Shown one piece after another: positions 51,479 through 60,153 of a DNA stretch of 64,000 nucleotides. The translations under genes were made by a program, and so were the position numbers. The notes beneath the pieces are model-generated. The model searched no databases, was not told where the DNA came from, and saw nothing but the letters and a program-made list of their open reading frames with translations. Location: the NCBI RefSeq assembly GCF_002796985.1, contig NZ_PEKX01000007.1, positions 124,001-188,000 of the forward strand, written 5' to 3'. The DNA comes from Pseudomonas sp. Its GTDB lineage: Bacteria > Pseudomonadota > Gammaproteobacteria > Pseudomonadales > Pseudomonadaceae. The stretch's first letter is position 1; every line of letters starts with the position of its first letter.

Positions 51479-52541
51479 CGTCCTGATCATGGCCGGCGGT
51501 ACCGGAGGACACGTGTTCCCGGCCCTGGCTTGTGCCCGTGAGTTCCAGGCGCGCGGTTACAGCGTGCACTGGCTGGGCACCCCGCGTGGTATCGAAAACG
51601 ATCTGGTGCCCAAAGCCGGTCTGCCGCTGCACCTGATCAACGTCAGCGGCCTGCGCGGCAAAGGCATCAAGTCGCTGCTGCGCGCGCCGTTCGATCTGCT
51701 CAAGTCGCTGTTCCAGGCCCTGGGCGTGGTTCGCCAGCTCAAGCCGGTCTGCGTGCTGGGTCTGGGCGGCTACGTCACTGGCCCCGGCGGCCTGGCCGCC
51801 AAGCTGTCCGGCGTGCCGCTGGTGATCCACGAACAGAACGCCGTCGCCGGCACCGCCAACCGCAGCCTCGCGCCGCTGGCCAAGCGTGTCTGCGAAGCCT
51901 TCCCGGATACCTTTGACAGCAGCGCCAAGCGTCTGACCACCGGCAACCCGGTGCGCGTCGAGTTGTTCCTGGAAGAGGGCGCCCGCGCGCCGCTGGCCGG
52001 CCGTCGAGTCAACCTGCTGGTACTGGGTGGCAGCCTGGGTGCCGAGCCGCTGAACAAGCTGCTGCCGGAAGCGCTCGCGCAAGTGGCCAGCGAAATCCGT
52101 CCGGCCATTCGCCATCAGGCCGGTCGTCAGCACGACGAAGTTACCGCGGAGCGTTATCGCGCCGCCGGGGTCGAAGCGGACGTAGCTCCGTTCATCGCAG
52201 ACATGGCGGCCGCCTACGCCTGGGCCGACCTGGTGATCTGCCGCGCTGGTGCGCTGACCGTCAGCGAACTGACCGCCGCCGGCCTGCCGTCCTTCCTGGT
52301 GCCACTGCCCCATGCGATCGACGACCACCAGACCAAGAATGCCGAATTCCTGGTGCGGGAGGGCGCGGCCCACCTGCTGCCGCAGAAATCTACCAGCGCC
52401 GCCGAACTGGCCGCGCAGTTGTCCGAGGTATTGATGCATCCCGATTCCCTGACCCGCATGGCCGCTCGCGCTCGCAGCCTGGCCAAGCCCGAGGCTACCC
52501 GCACGGTAGTCGATGCCTGCCTGGAGGTGGCCCGTGGTTAA
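51468..52541 (+). CDS. murG: Lipid II synthase MurG (GlcNAc transferase)
   Basis: A 357-residue GT-B glycosyltransferase. The N-terminal G-loop is MAGGTGGHVFPALA, the second G-loop is VLGLGGYVTGPGG, and the C-terminal UDP-GlcNAc site includes CRAGALTVSELTAAG. It converts lipid I to lipid II at the inner face of the membrane. ATG 51468 follows GAAGAGGA and gives the known length; an earlier in-frame ATG at 51441 would add nine residues inside ftsW. Confidence 0.97.
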   Translation: MKGNVLIMAGGTGGHVFPALACAREFQARGYSVHWLGTPRGIENDLVPKAGLPLHLINVSGLRGKGIKSLLRAPFDLLKSLFQALGVVRQLKPVCVLGLGGYVTGPGGLAAKLSGVPLVIHEQNAVAGTANRSLAPLAKRVCEAFPDTFDSSAKRLTTGNPVRVELFLEEGARAPLAGRRVNLLVLGGSLGAEPLNKLLPEALAQVASEIRPAIRHQAGRQHDEVTAERYRAAGVEADVAPFIADMAAAYAWADLVICRAGALTVSELTAAGLPSFLVPLPHAIDDHQTKNAEFLVREGAAHLLPQKSTSAAELAAQLSEVLMHPDSLTRMAARARSLAKPEATRTVVDACLEVARG

Positions 52542-53988
52542 AGAACCCACCGGCGTTACCCGCACCATGCGGCGTATCCGTCGTATCCACTTCGTCGGTA
52601 TCGGTGGCGTGGGCATGTGTGGCATCGCGGAAGTGCTGCTCAACCTCGGTTATGAAGTATCCGGCTCCGACCTCAAGGCTTCGCCAGTCACCGAGCGACT
52701 GGAAAAGTTCGGCGCGGAAATCTTTATCGGTCACCGCGCCGAGAACTCCGACGGCGCCGACGTGCTGGTGGTTTCCAGCGCCGTGAACAAGTCGAACCCG
52801 GAAGTCGCCGCCGCGCTGGACCGCCGTGTGCCTGTTGTGCCGCGCGCCGAGATGCTCGCCGAGCTGATGCGCTATCGCCACGGCATCGCCGTAGCCGGTA
52901 CCCATGGCAAGACCACCACGACCAGCCTGATCGCTTCGGTATTCGCCGCCGGCGGCCTGGACCCGACCTTCGTCATCGGTGGCCGTCTGAACGCCGCCGG
53001 CACCAACGCGCAGCTGGGCACCAGCCGCTACCTGGTGGCCGAGGCCGACGAGAGCGACGCCAGCTTCCTGCACCTGCAGCCGATGGTCTCGGTGGTTACC
53101 AACATCGACGCCGACCATATGAGCACCTACGGCGGCGACTTCAACAAACTCAAGCGCACCTTCGTCGACTTCCTGCACAACCTGCCGTTCTACGGCCTGG
53201 CCGTAGTCTGCGTGGACGACCCGGTCGTGCGCGAAATCCTGCCGCAGGTTGCCCGCCCGACCGTGACCTACGGCCTGAGCGAGGACGCCGACGTCCGCGC
53301 CATCAACATCCGCCAGGAAGGCATGCGCACCTACTTCACCGTGCTTCGCCCCGAGCGCGAGCCTCTGGACGTCTCGGTGAACATGCCCGGCCTGCACAAT
53401 GTACTGAACTCGCTGGCAACCATCGTCATCGCCACCGACGAAGGCATCTCTGACGAAGCCATCGTCCAGGGGCTGTCCGGCTTCCAGGGCGTCGGCCGAC
53501 GCTTCCAGGTCTACGGCGACCTGCAGGTGGAAGGCGGCAGCGTGATGCTGGTCGACGACTACGGCCACCACCCGCGCGAAGTCGCGGCGGTGATCAAGGC
53601 TGTGCGCGGTGGCTGGCCGGAGCGCCGTCTGGTGATGGTCTACCAGCCGCACCGCTATTCCCGTACCCGCGACCTGTACGACGACTTCGTGCAGGTACTG
53701 GGCGAGGCCAACGTGCTGATGCTGATGGAGGTCTACCCGGCCGGCGAGGAGCCGATCCCCGGTGCCGACAGCCGTCATCTGTGCCATAGCATCCGCCAGC
53801 GCGGCCAGCTCGATCCGATCTACCTGGAGCGTGGCGGTGATCTCGCTTCGCTGCTCAAGCCGCTGCTGCGTCCGGGCGACATCCTGCTCTGCCAGGGCGC
53901 CGGCGATATCGGCGGGCTGGCTCCGCAACTGATCAAGAATCCGATGTTCGGCGCCACTGATGCTGGCTCCGAGGAGAAGCAGCCATGA
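52534..53988 (+). CDS. murC: UDP-MurNAc:L-alanine ligase
   Basis: A 484-residue Mur ligase starting VKEPTG after the initiator GTG at 52534, with dinucleotide-like motif HFVGIGGVGMCGIAE and ATP motif GTHGKTTTTSL; DDYGHHPREV is the C-terminal signature. It attaches the first stem-peptide residue. The GTG lies eight bases inside murG with GGAGGTGG upstream. Its stop overlaps ddlB (ATGA). Confidence 0.96.
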   Translation: MVKEPTGVTRTMRRIRRIHFVGIGGVGMCGIAEVLLNLGYEVSGSDLKASPVTERLEKFGAEIFIGHRAENSDGADVLVVSSAVNKSNPEVAAALDRRVPVVPRAEMLAELMRYRHGIAVAGTHGKTTTTSLIASVFAAGGLDPTFVIGGRLNAAGTNAQLGTSRYLVAEADESDASFLHLQPMVSVVTNIDADHMSTYGGDFNKLKRTFVDFLHNLPFYGLAVVCVDDPVVREILPQVARPTVTYGLSEDADVRAINIRQEGMRTYFTVLRPEREPLDVSVNMPGLHNVLNSLATIVIATDEGISDEAIVQGLSGFQGVGRRFQVYGDLQVEGGSVMLVDDYGHHPREVAAVIKAVRGGWPERRLVMVYQPHRYSRTRDLYDDFVQVLGEANVLMLMEVYPAGEEPIPGADSRHLCHSIRQRGQLDPIYLERGGDLASLLKPLLRPGDILLCQGAGDIGGLAPQLIKNPMFGATDAGSEEKQP

Positions 53989-54932
53989 GTGACGCCCTCA
54001 AATCCGCCCTCGAGCCCCGCGCCTTCGGTCGCGTCGCCGTGCTGTTCGGCGGCAAGAGCGCCGAGCGTGAGGTGTCGCTGAAGTCCGGCACCATGGTCCT
54101 GCAGGCTCTGCAGGGTGCGGGTGTGGATGCCTTCGGCATCGACGTGGGTGACGATCTGCTGGAGCGTCTGACTCGCGAGAAGATCGATCGCGCTTTCATC
54201 ATCCTCCACGGTCGTGGCGGTGAAGACGGGACCATGCAGGGCCTGCTGGAAATCGCCGGCATTCCCTACACCGGCAGCGGTGTGCTGGCCTCCGCGCTGG
54301 CCATGGACAAGCTGCGCACCAAGCGCGTGTGGCTGAGCCTGGGCCTGCCGACGCCCGACCACGCCGTGCTCGGCAGCGAAGCCGATTGCCGCACTGCCGC
54401 ATCGCAGCTGGGTTTCCCGCTGATCGTCAAGCCGGCCAACGAAGGCTCCAGCATCGGCATGGCCAAGGTGAACAGCGTGGAAGAGCTGATCGCTGCCTGG
54501 GCGGGCGCTGCGAAGTACGACTCGCAGGTCCTCGTCGAACAGTGGATCAGCGGTCCGGAATTCACCGTCGCGATCCTGCGTGGCCAGGTGCTGCCGCCCA
54601 TTCGCCTGGGCACCCCGCACACCTTCTACGACTACGACGCCAAGTATCTCGCCAGCGATACCCAGTACCAGATTCCCTGTGGCCTCGACGCTGCCAAGGA
54701 AGAGGAACTCAAAGACCTGACCGCGCGCGCCTGTGATGCTCTCGGCATCCAGGGGTGGGGCCGGGCCGACGTGATGCAGGACGCCCAAGGGCGCTTCTGG
54801 CTGCTGGAAGTGAACACCGCACCAGGCATGACCGATCACAGCCTGGTGCCCATGGCCGCACGCGCGGCCGGCCTGGATTTCCAGCAACTGGTGCTGGCGA
54901 TCCTCGCCGACAGCGTAGAGGCAAGGGGGTAA
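53985..54932 (+). CDS. ddlB: D-alanine:D-alanine ligase B
   Basis: A 315-residue ATP-grasp ligase. Visible motifs are VLFGGKSAEREVSLKSG, HGRGGEDGTMQGLLE, KPANEGSSIGMAKV and VNTAPGMTDHSLVP. It joins two D-alanines for MurF. The residues that in D-Ala-D-Lac ligases differ are not altered in an obvious way, so a normal vancomycin-type dipeptide end is expected. Pseudomonas has a second ddl elsewhere. Confidence 0.96.
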   Translation: MSDALKSALEPRAFGRVAVLFGGKSAEREVSLKSGTMVLQALQGAGVDAFGIDVGDDLLERLTREKIDRAFIILHGRGGEDGTMQGLLEIAGIPYTGSGVLASALAMDKLRTKRVWLSLGLPTPDHAVLGSEADCRTAASQLGFPLIVKPANEGSSIGMAKVNSVEELIAAWAGAAKYDSQVLVEQWISGPEFTVAILRGQVLPPIRLGTPHTFYDYDAKYLASDTQYQIPCGLDAAKEEELKDLTARACDALGIQGWGRADVMQDAQGRFWLLEVNTAPGMTDHSLVPMAARAAGLDFQQLVLAILADSVEARG

Positions 54933-54935
54933 GTC

Positions 54936-55799
54936 ATGAACGGCGCGCAGCTTCGTCACCAGAACCCCGGAATCGGCCGTGCTCCCGCACGCAAGCCGGT
55001 GCCGCGCGGCGCCAGCCGTCTGGTGGCCAAGGAGCCGCTCAGCGCCCGCATGCCCAAGCCCAGCTTCGGCTTCCTGAAAGTGTTGTTGTGGCCTCTGGTG
55101 CTGGGCGTGCTCGGCGGTGGTGCTTACTACGGCGCACAGTACGTGCTGCCCTATGCGGACCGGCCGATCGCCAAGGTCAGCGTGGAAGGCGACCTCAGCT
55201 ACATCAGCCAGGCGGCGGTGCAGCAGCGGATCAGCCCCTACGTTTCGGCCAGCTTCTTTACCATCGACCTGGCCGGTATGCGCCAGGAGCTGGAGCAGAT
55301 GCCCTGGATCGCCCACGCCGAGGTGCGTCGCGTATGGCCCGACCAGGTGGTTGTCCGCCTGGACGAACAATTGCCCATCGCCCGTTGGGGGGATGAAGCC
55401 TTGCTGAACAACCAGGGTCAGGCTTTCGCCCCGCGTGAAGTAGCCAACTACGAGCACCTGCCGCGCCTGTCCGGCCCGCAGCGTGCCCAGCAGCAAGTGA
55501 TGCAGCAGTACCAGATTCTCAGCCAGATGCTCCGCCCGCTGGGCTTCACCATCGCCAGCCTGGACATGAGCTCACGCGGCGCCTGGACCCTGGGCACTGC
55601 GCAGGGCGTGGAGATCATGCTGGGGCGCGATCATGCGGTAGAACAGATTCGCCGGCTCGTGACCATCTACGACAAGGCGCTGAAAGAACAGATTACGAAA
55701 ATTGCCCGCATCGACATGCGCTACCCCAACGGCCTGGCCGTGGCGTGGCGCGACCCGGTGCCGGAAACGACGGTGGCCCAGACCACCGGCGTGCAGTGA
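54936..55799 (+). CDS. ftsQ: Cell division protein FtsQ
   Basis: A 287-residue bitopic protein: basic cytoplasmic N-terminus (about 1-45), one membrane helix (VLLWPLVLGVLGGGAYYGAQ), a POTRA domain (IAKVSVEGDLSYISQAAVQQ) and the FtsQ beta domain. It links FtsA/ZipA-stage and late divisome proteins by binding FtsBL. It starts three bases after ddlB. Confidence 0.95.
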   Translation: MNGAQLRHQNPGIGRAPARKPVPRGASRLVAKEPLSARMPKPSFGFLKVLLWPLVLGVLGGGAYYGAQYVLPYADRPIAKVSVEGDLSYISQAAVQQRISPYVSASFFTIDLAGMRQELEQMPWIAHAEVRRVWPDQVVVRLDEQLPIARWGDEALLNNQGQAFAPREVANYEHLPRLSGPQRAQQQVMQQYQILSQMLRPLGFTIASLDMSSRGAWTLGTAQGVEIMLGRDHAVEQIRRLVTIYDKALKEQITKIARIDMRYPNGLAVAWRDPVPETTVAQTTGVQ

Positions 55800-55820
55800 G
55801 TTGAGGAGACTTTGATAAAC

Positions 55821-57068
55821 ATGGCAAGCGTGCAGAGCGGCAAAATGGTCGTCGGCCTGGACATCGGCACCTCCAAGGTGGTGGCGCTGGTGGGTGAGGT
55901 GGCGGCCGATGGCAAGCTGGAAATCGTCGGCATCGGGACGCATCCGTCGCGCGGCCTGAAGAAGGGCGTGGTGGTAAACATCGAGTCCACCGTGCAGTCG
56001 ATCCAGCGCGCCATCGATGAAGCCCAGCAGATGGCGGGCTGCCGTATCCACTCGGCTTTCGTCGGCATCGCTGGCAACCATATCCGCAGCCTGAATTCCC
56101 ACGGCATCGTGGCGATTCGCGACCGCGAAGTGAGCGGCGCGGACATCGAGCGTGTACTGGACGCGGCCCAGGCCGTGGCTATCCCGGCCGATCAGCGTGT
56201 GCTGCACACGTTGGCCCAGGATTACGTGATCGATAACCAGGAAGGCGTGCGCGAGCCGCTGGGCATGTCCGGCGTACGCCTGGAAGCCAAGGTGCACGTG
56301 GTGACCTGCGCGGTGAACGCCTCGCAGAACATCGAAAAGTGCGTGCGCCGTTGTGGCCTGGAAGTGGACGACATCATCCTTGAGCAGTTGGCCTCGGCCT
56401 ACTCCGTGCTCACCGAGGACGAGAAGGAGCTGGGCGTGTGCCTGGTGGACATCGGTGGCGGCACCACCGACATTGCGATCTTCACCGAAGGCGCCATCCG
56501 TCACACCGCCGTTATCCCGATCGCCGGCGATCAGGTCACCAACGACATCGCCATGGCGCTGCGCACCCCGACCCAATATGCCGAAGAAATCAAGATTCGG
56601 TATGCATGCGCCCTGGCCAAACTGGCCGGCCCCGGCGAAACCATCAAAGTTCCCAGCGTCGGTGATCGACCGCCGCGGGAACTGTCACGCCAGGCGCTTG
56701 CCGAAGTGGTCGAGCCGCGTTACGACGAGCTCTTCACCCTGGTTCAGGCGGAGCTGCGTCGCAGTGGCTACGAAGACCTGATTCCAGCCGGCATCGTCCT
56801 GACCGGTGGCACCTCCAAGATGGAAGGCGCCGTCGAGTTGGCCGAAGAGATCTTTCACATGCCGGTACGCCTGGGCGTACCTCACAGTGTCAAAGGACTG
56901 GCCGACGTCGTGCGCAATCCGATTTATTCCACCGGCGTGGGGCTGCTTCTCTATGGACTGCAAAAACAGTCCGACGGCATCTCCATGTCCGGTAGCAGCT
57001 TCAGCAGCGACGAACCCAAGACACCGGTACTGGAAAAGCTTAAACGCTGGGTCCAGGGCAATTTCTGA
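55821..57068 (+). CDS. ftsA: Cell division actin homologue FtsA
   Basis: A 415-residue actin-fold ATPase with phosphate motifs GLDIGTSKVVAL and VDIGGGTTDIAIF, and a C-terminal amphipathic membrane-targeting helix (PVLEKLKRWVQGNF). It anchors FtsZ to the membrane and triggers septal synthesis. ATG 55821 (MASVQSGK) matches the family start, but the ribosome site GAGGAG is 12 bases away; a TTG at 55812 is 3 bases from it and would add three residues. Confidence 0.95.
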   Translation: MASVQSGKMVVGLDIGTSKVVALVGEVAADGKLEIVGIGTHPSRGLKKGVVVNIESTVQSIQRAIDEAQQMAGCRIHSAFVGIAGNHIRSLNSHGIVAIRDREVSGADIERVLDAAQAVAIPADQRVLHTLAQDYVIDNQEGVREPLGMSGVRLEAKVHVVTCAVNASQNIEKCVRRCGLEVDDIILEQLASAYSVLTEDEKELGVCLVDIGGGTTDIAIFTEGAIRHTAVIPIAGDQVTNDIAMALRTPTQYAEEIKIRYACALAKLAGPGETIKVPSVGDRPPRELSRQALAEVVEPRYDELFTLVQAELRRSGYEDLIPAGIVLTGGTSKMEGAVELAEEIFHMPVRLGVPHSVKGLADVVRNPIYSTGVGLLLYGLQKQSDGISMSGSSFSSDEPKTPVLEKLKRWVQGNF

Positions 57069-57121
57069 TTTACCACCGCGGTAAACGTAGGCGACACAAC
57101 TAGAAAGGAAGGAGAGGGGAA

Positions 57122-58306
57122 ATGTTTGAACTGGTAGATAACGTCCCAACTACAGCAGTCATCAAGGTTATCGGCGTGGGTGGTGGCGGCGGCAACGCCG
57201 TGAATCACATGGCCAAGAACAACGTTGATGGCGTCGAATTCATTTGCGCCAACACCGATGCGCAGGCGCTGAAGAACATCGCCGCGCGCACCGTGCTGCA
57301 GCTCGGCCCGGGTGTGACCAAGGGCCTGGGCGCTGGCGCCAACCCTGAAGTAGGCCGCCAGGCCGCCATAGAGGACCGCGAGCGTATCGCCGAGGTTCTG
57401 GAAGGCGCCGACATGGTCTTCATCACCACTGGCATGGGTGGCGGTACCGGTACCGGTGCTGCGCCGATCATCGCCGAGGTTGCCAAGGAAATGGGCATCC
57501 TCACCGTGGCCGTGGTCACCCGTCCGTTCCCGTTCGAAGGTCGCAAGCGCATGCAGATCGCCGATGAAGGCATCCGCTCGCTGGCTGAAAGCGTCGACTC
57601 GCTGATCACCATCCCGAACGAAAAACTGCTGACCATCCTGGGCAAGGATGCGAGCCTGCTGGCCGCTTTCGCCAAGGCTGACGATGTACTGGCCGGTGCC
57701 GTTCGCGGTATCTCCGACATCATCAAGCGCCCGGGCATGATCAACGTCGACTTCGCCGACGTGAAAACCGTCATGAGCGAAATGGGCATGGCGATGATGG
57801 GCACCGGCTGCGCCAGCGGCCCGAACCGCGCTCGCGAGGCTACCGAAGCCGCGATCCGCAACCCGCTGCTGGAAGACGTCAACCTGCAGGGCGCTCGCGG
57901 CATCCTGGTGAACATCACCGCCGGCCCCGACCTGTCCCTGGGCGAGTACTCCGACGTGGGTAACATCATCGAGCAGTTCGCTTCCGAACACGCCACTGTA
58001 AAAGTGGGCACCGTGATCGATCCGGACATGCGCGACGAACTGCACGTCACCGTCGTCGCCACCGGTCTGGGCGCTCGTCTGGAGAAGCCGGTCAAGGTCG
58101 TCGACAACACCGTGCAGACCCAGGCCGTCAGTTCCCAGGCTCCGGTTCAGCGCGAGCAGCAGTCGGTGAACTACCGCGACCTGGATCGTCCGACCGTCAT
58201 GCGTAATCAGAACCACGGCGGCGCTGCCACCGCGGCCAAGCTGAATCCGCAGGATGATCTGGACTACCTGGACATCCCGGCCTTCCTGCGTCGTCAGGCC
58301 GATTGA
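57122..58306 (+). CDS. ftsZ: Cell division tubulin homologue FtsZ
   Basis: A 394-residue FtsZ with tubulin signature GGGTGTGAAP, T7 loop region NVDFADVKTVM, a variable linker and the conserved C-terminal peptide LDIPAFLRRQ that binds FtsA and ZipA. It forms the Z-ring. A very strong ribosome site (AAGGAAGGAGAGG) precedes the ATG, in keeping with its high expression. Confidence 0.98.
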   Translation: MFELVDNVPTTAVIKVIGVGGGGGNAVNHMAKNNVDGVEFICANTDAQALKNIAARTVLQLGPGVTKGLGAGANPEVGRQAAIEDRERIAEVLEGADMVFITTGMGGGTGTGAAPIIAEVAKEMGILTVAVVTRPFPFEGRKRMQIADEGIRSLAESVDSLITIPNEKLLTILGKDASLLAAFAKADDVLAGAVRGISDIIKRPGMINVDFADVKTVMSEMGMAMMGTGCASGPNRAREATEAAIRNPLLEDVNLQGARGILVNITAGPDLSLGEYSDVGNIIEQFASEHATVKVGTVIDPDMRDELHVTVVATGLGARLEKPVKVVDNTVQTQAVSSQAPVQREQQSVNYRDLDRPTVMRNQNHGGAATAAKLNPQDDLDYLDIPAFLRRQAD

Positions 58307-58337
58307 GTCGATTTATCAGGAGTATCAATGTGATTGG

Positions 58338-58366
58338 TGTTCAGCAAAGGGCGGTTCTGCTATCAT
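58338..58366 (+). promoter_or_regulatory. Candidate promoter for lpxC
   Basis: TGTTCA (58338-58343), 17-bp spacer, TATCAT (58361-58366) in the 112-bp ftsZ-lpxC gap. The -10 is good, the -35 weak; no terminator is visible after ftsZ, so read-through also seems likely. Confidence 0.4.
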
Positions 58367-58418
58367 CGCCGCCCATTGTTGACAACAGTTCGCAACTTGC
58401 GCGAAAGCGGCCAAAGCC

Positions 58419-59330
58419 ATGATCAGACAACGCACCTTGAAGAACATCATCCGGGCGACCGGTGTCGGCCTGCACTCCGGGGAGAAGGTTTACCTGACCC
58501 TGAAGCCGGCTCCCGTCGATACTGGCATCGTGTTCTGCCGGGCTGACCTTGACCCCGTGGTGGAAATTCCCGCCCGGGCCTCGAACGTCGGCGAAACCAC
58601 CATGTCGACCACCCTGATCAAGGGTGACGTCAAAGTGGATACCGTGGAGCATCTGCTTTCGGCCATGGCCGGCCTGGGTATCGACAACGCCTATGTCGAG
58701 CTGTCCGCGTCGGAAGTACCGATCATGGACGGCAGCGCAGGACCCTTTGTATTCCTGATCCAGTCCGCTGGCCTGCAAGAGCAGGAAGCGGCCAAGAAGT
58801 TCATCCGCATCAAGCGCGAAGTGACGGTGGAAGAGGGCGACAAGCGCGCCACCTTCGTTCCGTTCGACGGCTTCAAGGTGAGCTTCGAGATCGATTTCGA
58901 TCACCCGGTCTTCCGTGGTCGCACCCAGAAAGCTGTGGTGGATTTCTCCAGCACTTCCTTCGTGAAGGAAGTCAGCCGCGCCCGTACCTTCGGGTTCATG
59001 CGTGACATCGAGATGCTACGTTCGCAGAACCTGGCTCTGGGTGGCAGCGTGGAGAACGCCATCGTGGTCGACGAGTATCGAGTGCTCAACGAAGATGGTC
59101 TTCGTTATGAGGACGAGTTCGTCAAGCACAAGATCCTGGACGCCATTGGAGACCTGTACCTGCTGGGTAACAGCCTCATCGGCGAGTTCATCGGCTACAA
59201 GTCCGGTCACGCCCTGAACAACCGTCTCCTGCGTACCCTCATCGCAGACAAGGACGCTTGGGAAGTGGTGACTTTCGACGACGCCAAGACTGCGCCGATC
59301 TCCTATATGCGACCCGCTGCGGCCGTATAA
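58419..59330 (+). CDS. lpxC: UDP-3-O-acyl-GlcNAc deacetylase
   Basis: A 303-residue zinc amidase, the committed step of lipid A synthesis. Zinc ligands are His78 in VEHLLSAM and His/Asp in the motif HKILDAIGDLYLLG; the catalytic glutamate precedes His78. The C-terminus reads SYMRPAAAV; in E. coli an LpxC C-terminal tail is the FtsH degradation signal, while P. aeruginosa LpxC is reported to be stable. It closes the dcw cluster. Confidence 0.97.
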   Translation: MIRQRTLKNIIRATGVGLHSGEKVYLTLKPAPVDTGIVFCRADLDPVVEIPARASNVGETTMSTTLIKGDVKVDTVEHLLSAMAGLGIDNAYVELSASEVPIMDGSAGPFVFLIQSAGLQEQEAAKKFIRIKREVTVEEGDKRATFVPFDGFKVSFEIDFDHPVFRGRTQKAVVDFSSTSFVKEVSRARTFGFMRDIEMLRSQNLALGGSVENAIVVDEYRVLNEDGLRYEDEFVKHKILDAIGDLYLLGNSLIGEFIGYKSGHALNNRLLRTLIADKDAWEVVTFDDAKTAPISYMRPAAAV

Positions 59331-59357
59331 GTAACCTCCTCCTTCAGCTATACATTC

Positions 59358-59386
59358 AAAGGCCACCCTCGGGTGGCCTTTTTTTA
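59358..59386. terminator. Bidirectional terminator between lpxC and dciA
   Basis: AAAGGCCACCC TC GGGTGGCCTTTTTTT; CTCG loop on the plus strand, the lpxC direction. Confidence 0.93.
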
Positions 59387-59397
59387 TGCCTGTGGTT

Positions 59398-59865
59398 TTA
59401 TTCCCCGCCTTGCTCCGGTGGCTTGCGGCTGCGGCTGGCGAGGCGCTCGAGGGCGGCCTTGAGTTGTGGGTCGCTGATGCCTTCGGCGGCTTCGTGCAGA
59501 GTGGCTGAGGCAGAGGCGGTGATTCGGTTGGTGTTCACCGGCGCCGGCGTCTGGGTCACGGGCTGCACCTTGAACAGGATGCGCGCCAGCCCCTTGAACT
59601 CTTCGTATGCAGCCAGTTGCCGTAGCAGGCGGTTCTGCTGGTAGCGCAGGCGCGTGGCCCAGTGACCGTCGGTGACGATCAGCAGCAGGCTGCCCTCGCG
59701 CCAGGAGGCGATGCGGCAGTAGGGGCGCGCGGCGGGCTGCAATTGCGAGTCGAGCAGTTCCTGCAGGTGCGAGAGGCGTTGCGCTTCGGCAAACAGCGAC
59801 TGCAGCGGCTTGGCTTCGCGCAGCAGCTTGGTCATCGCCTTGGCGGGCAGGGGGCGGAAGGCCAT
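59398..59865 (-). CDS. dciA: DciA family helicase loader (DUF721)
   Basis: A 155-residue DUF721 protein beginning MAFRPLPAKAMTKLL, with the conserved core SWREGSLLLIVTDGHWATRLRYQ. DciA is the ancestral partner that loads the DnaB replicative helicase in bacteria lacking phage-derived DnaC/DnaI; it is essential in P. aeruginosa. The C-terminal 50 residues are low-complexity. The frame stays open upstream to 60534 but without similarity, so ATG 59865 is chosen. Confidence 0.88.
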   Translation of the reverse strand: MAFRPLPAKAMTKLLREAKPLQSLFAEAQRLSHLQELLDSQLQPAARPYCRIASWREGSLLLIVTDGHWATRLRYQQNRLLRQLAAYEEFKGLARILFKVQPVTQTPAPVNTNRITASASATLHEAAEGISDPQLKAALERLASRSRKPPEQGGE

Positions 59866-60051
59866 GAGGAGCACCGGGATGAATGAAGGGGGATGGTAAC
59901 AGATGCGGCGTGGGCCAGATGCCACCGCCCAGCCTTGAAGTTGGGCTGCTGCGTCACCATATTCCCAACCAGGACTCAAAGTTGTCCGCCTATGCATTGC
60001 TCCGGAGCTCGCAGAATGCGAAGCTTCGGAGGATGACTTCGGCACTTTTTT

Positions 60052-60073
60052 CCCGGAAGTTTCCGGGTAGAAT
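60052..60073 (+). promoter_or_regulatory. Perfect inverted repeat at the secA -10
   Basis: CCCGGAA GT TTCCGGG (60052-60067) directly abuts TAGAAT (60068-60073), 81-86 bases before secA. There is no T-tract, so this is better explained as an operator or RNA element than as a terminator. A second palindrome CGAAGCTTCG lies at 60019-60028. The 288-bp dciA-secA gap (59866-60153) has no recognisable gene. Confidence 0.4.
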
Positions 60074-60153
60074 GCCCGCTTCATTGCCGTTCCGCGCCGC
60101 GGCCAGCCAGTCGGGCAGCCCTCCAATTCTCCAGTTCGGATGACCCAGTCGAT

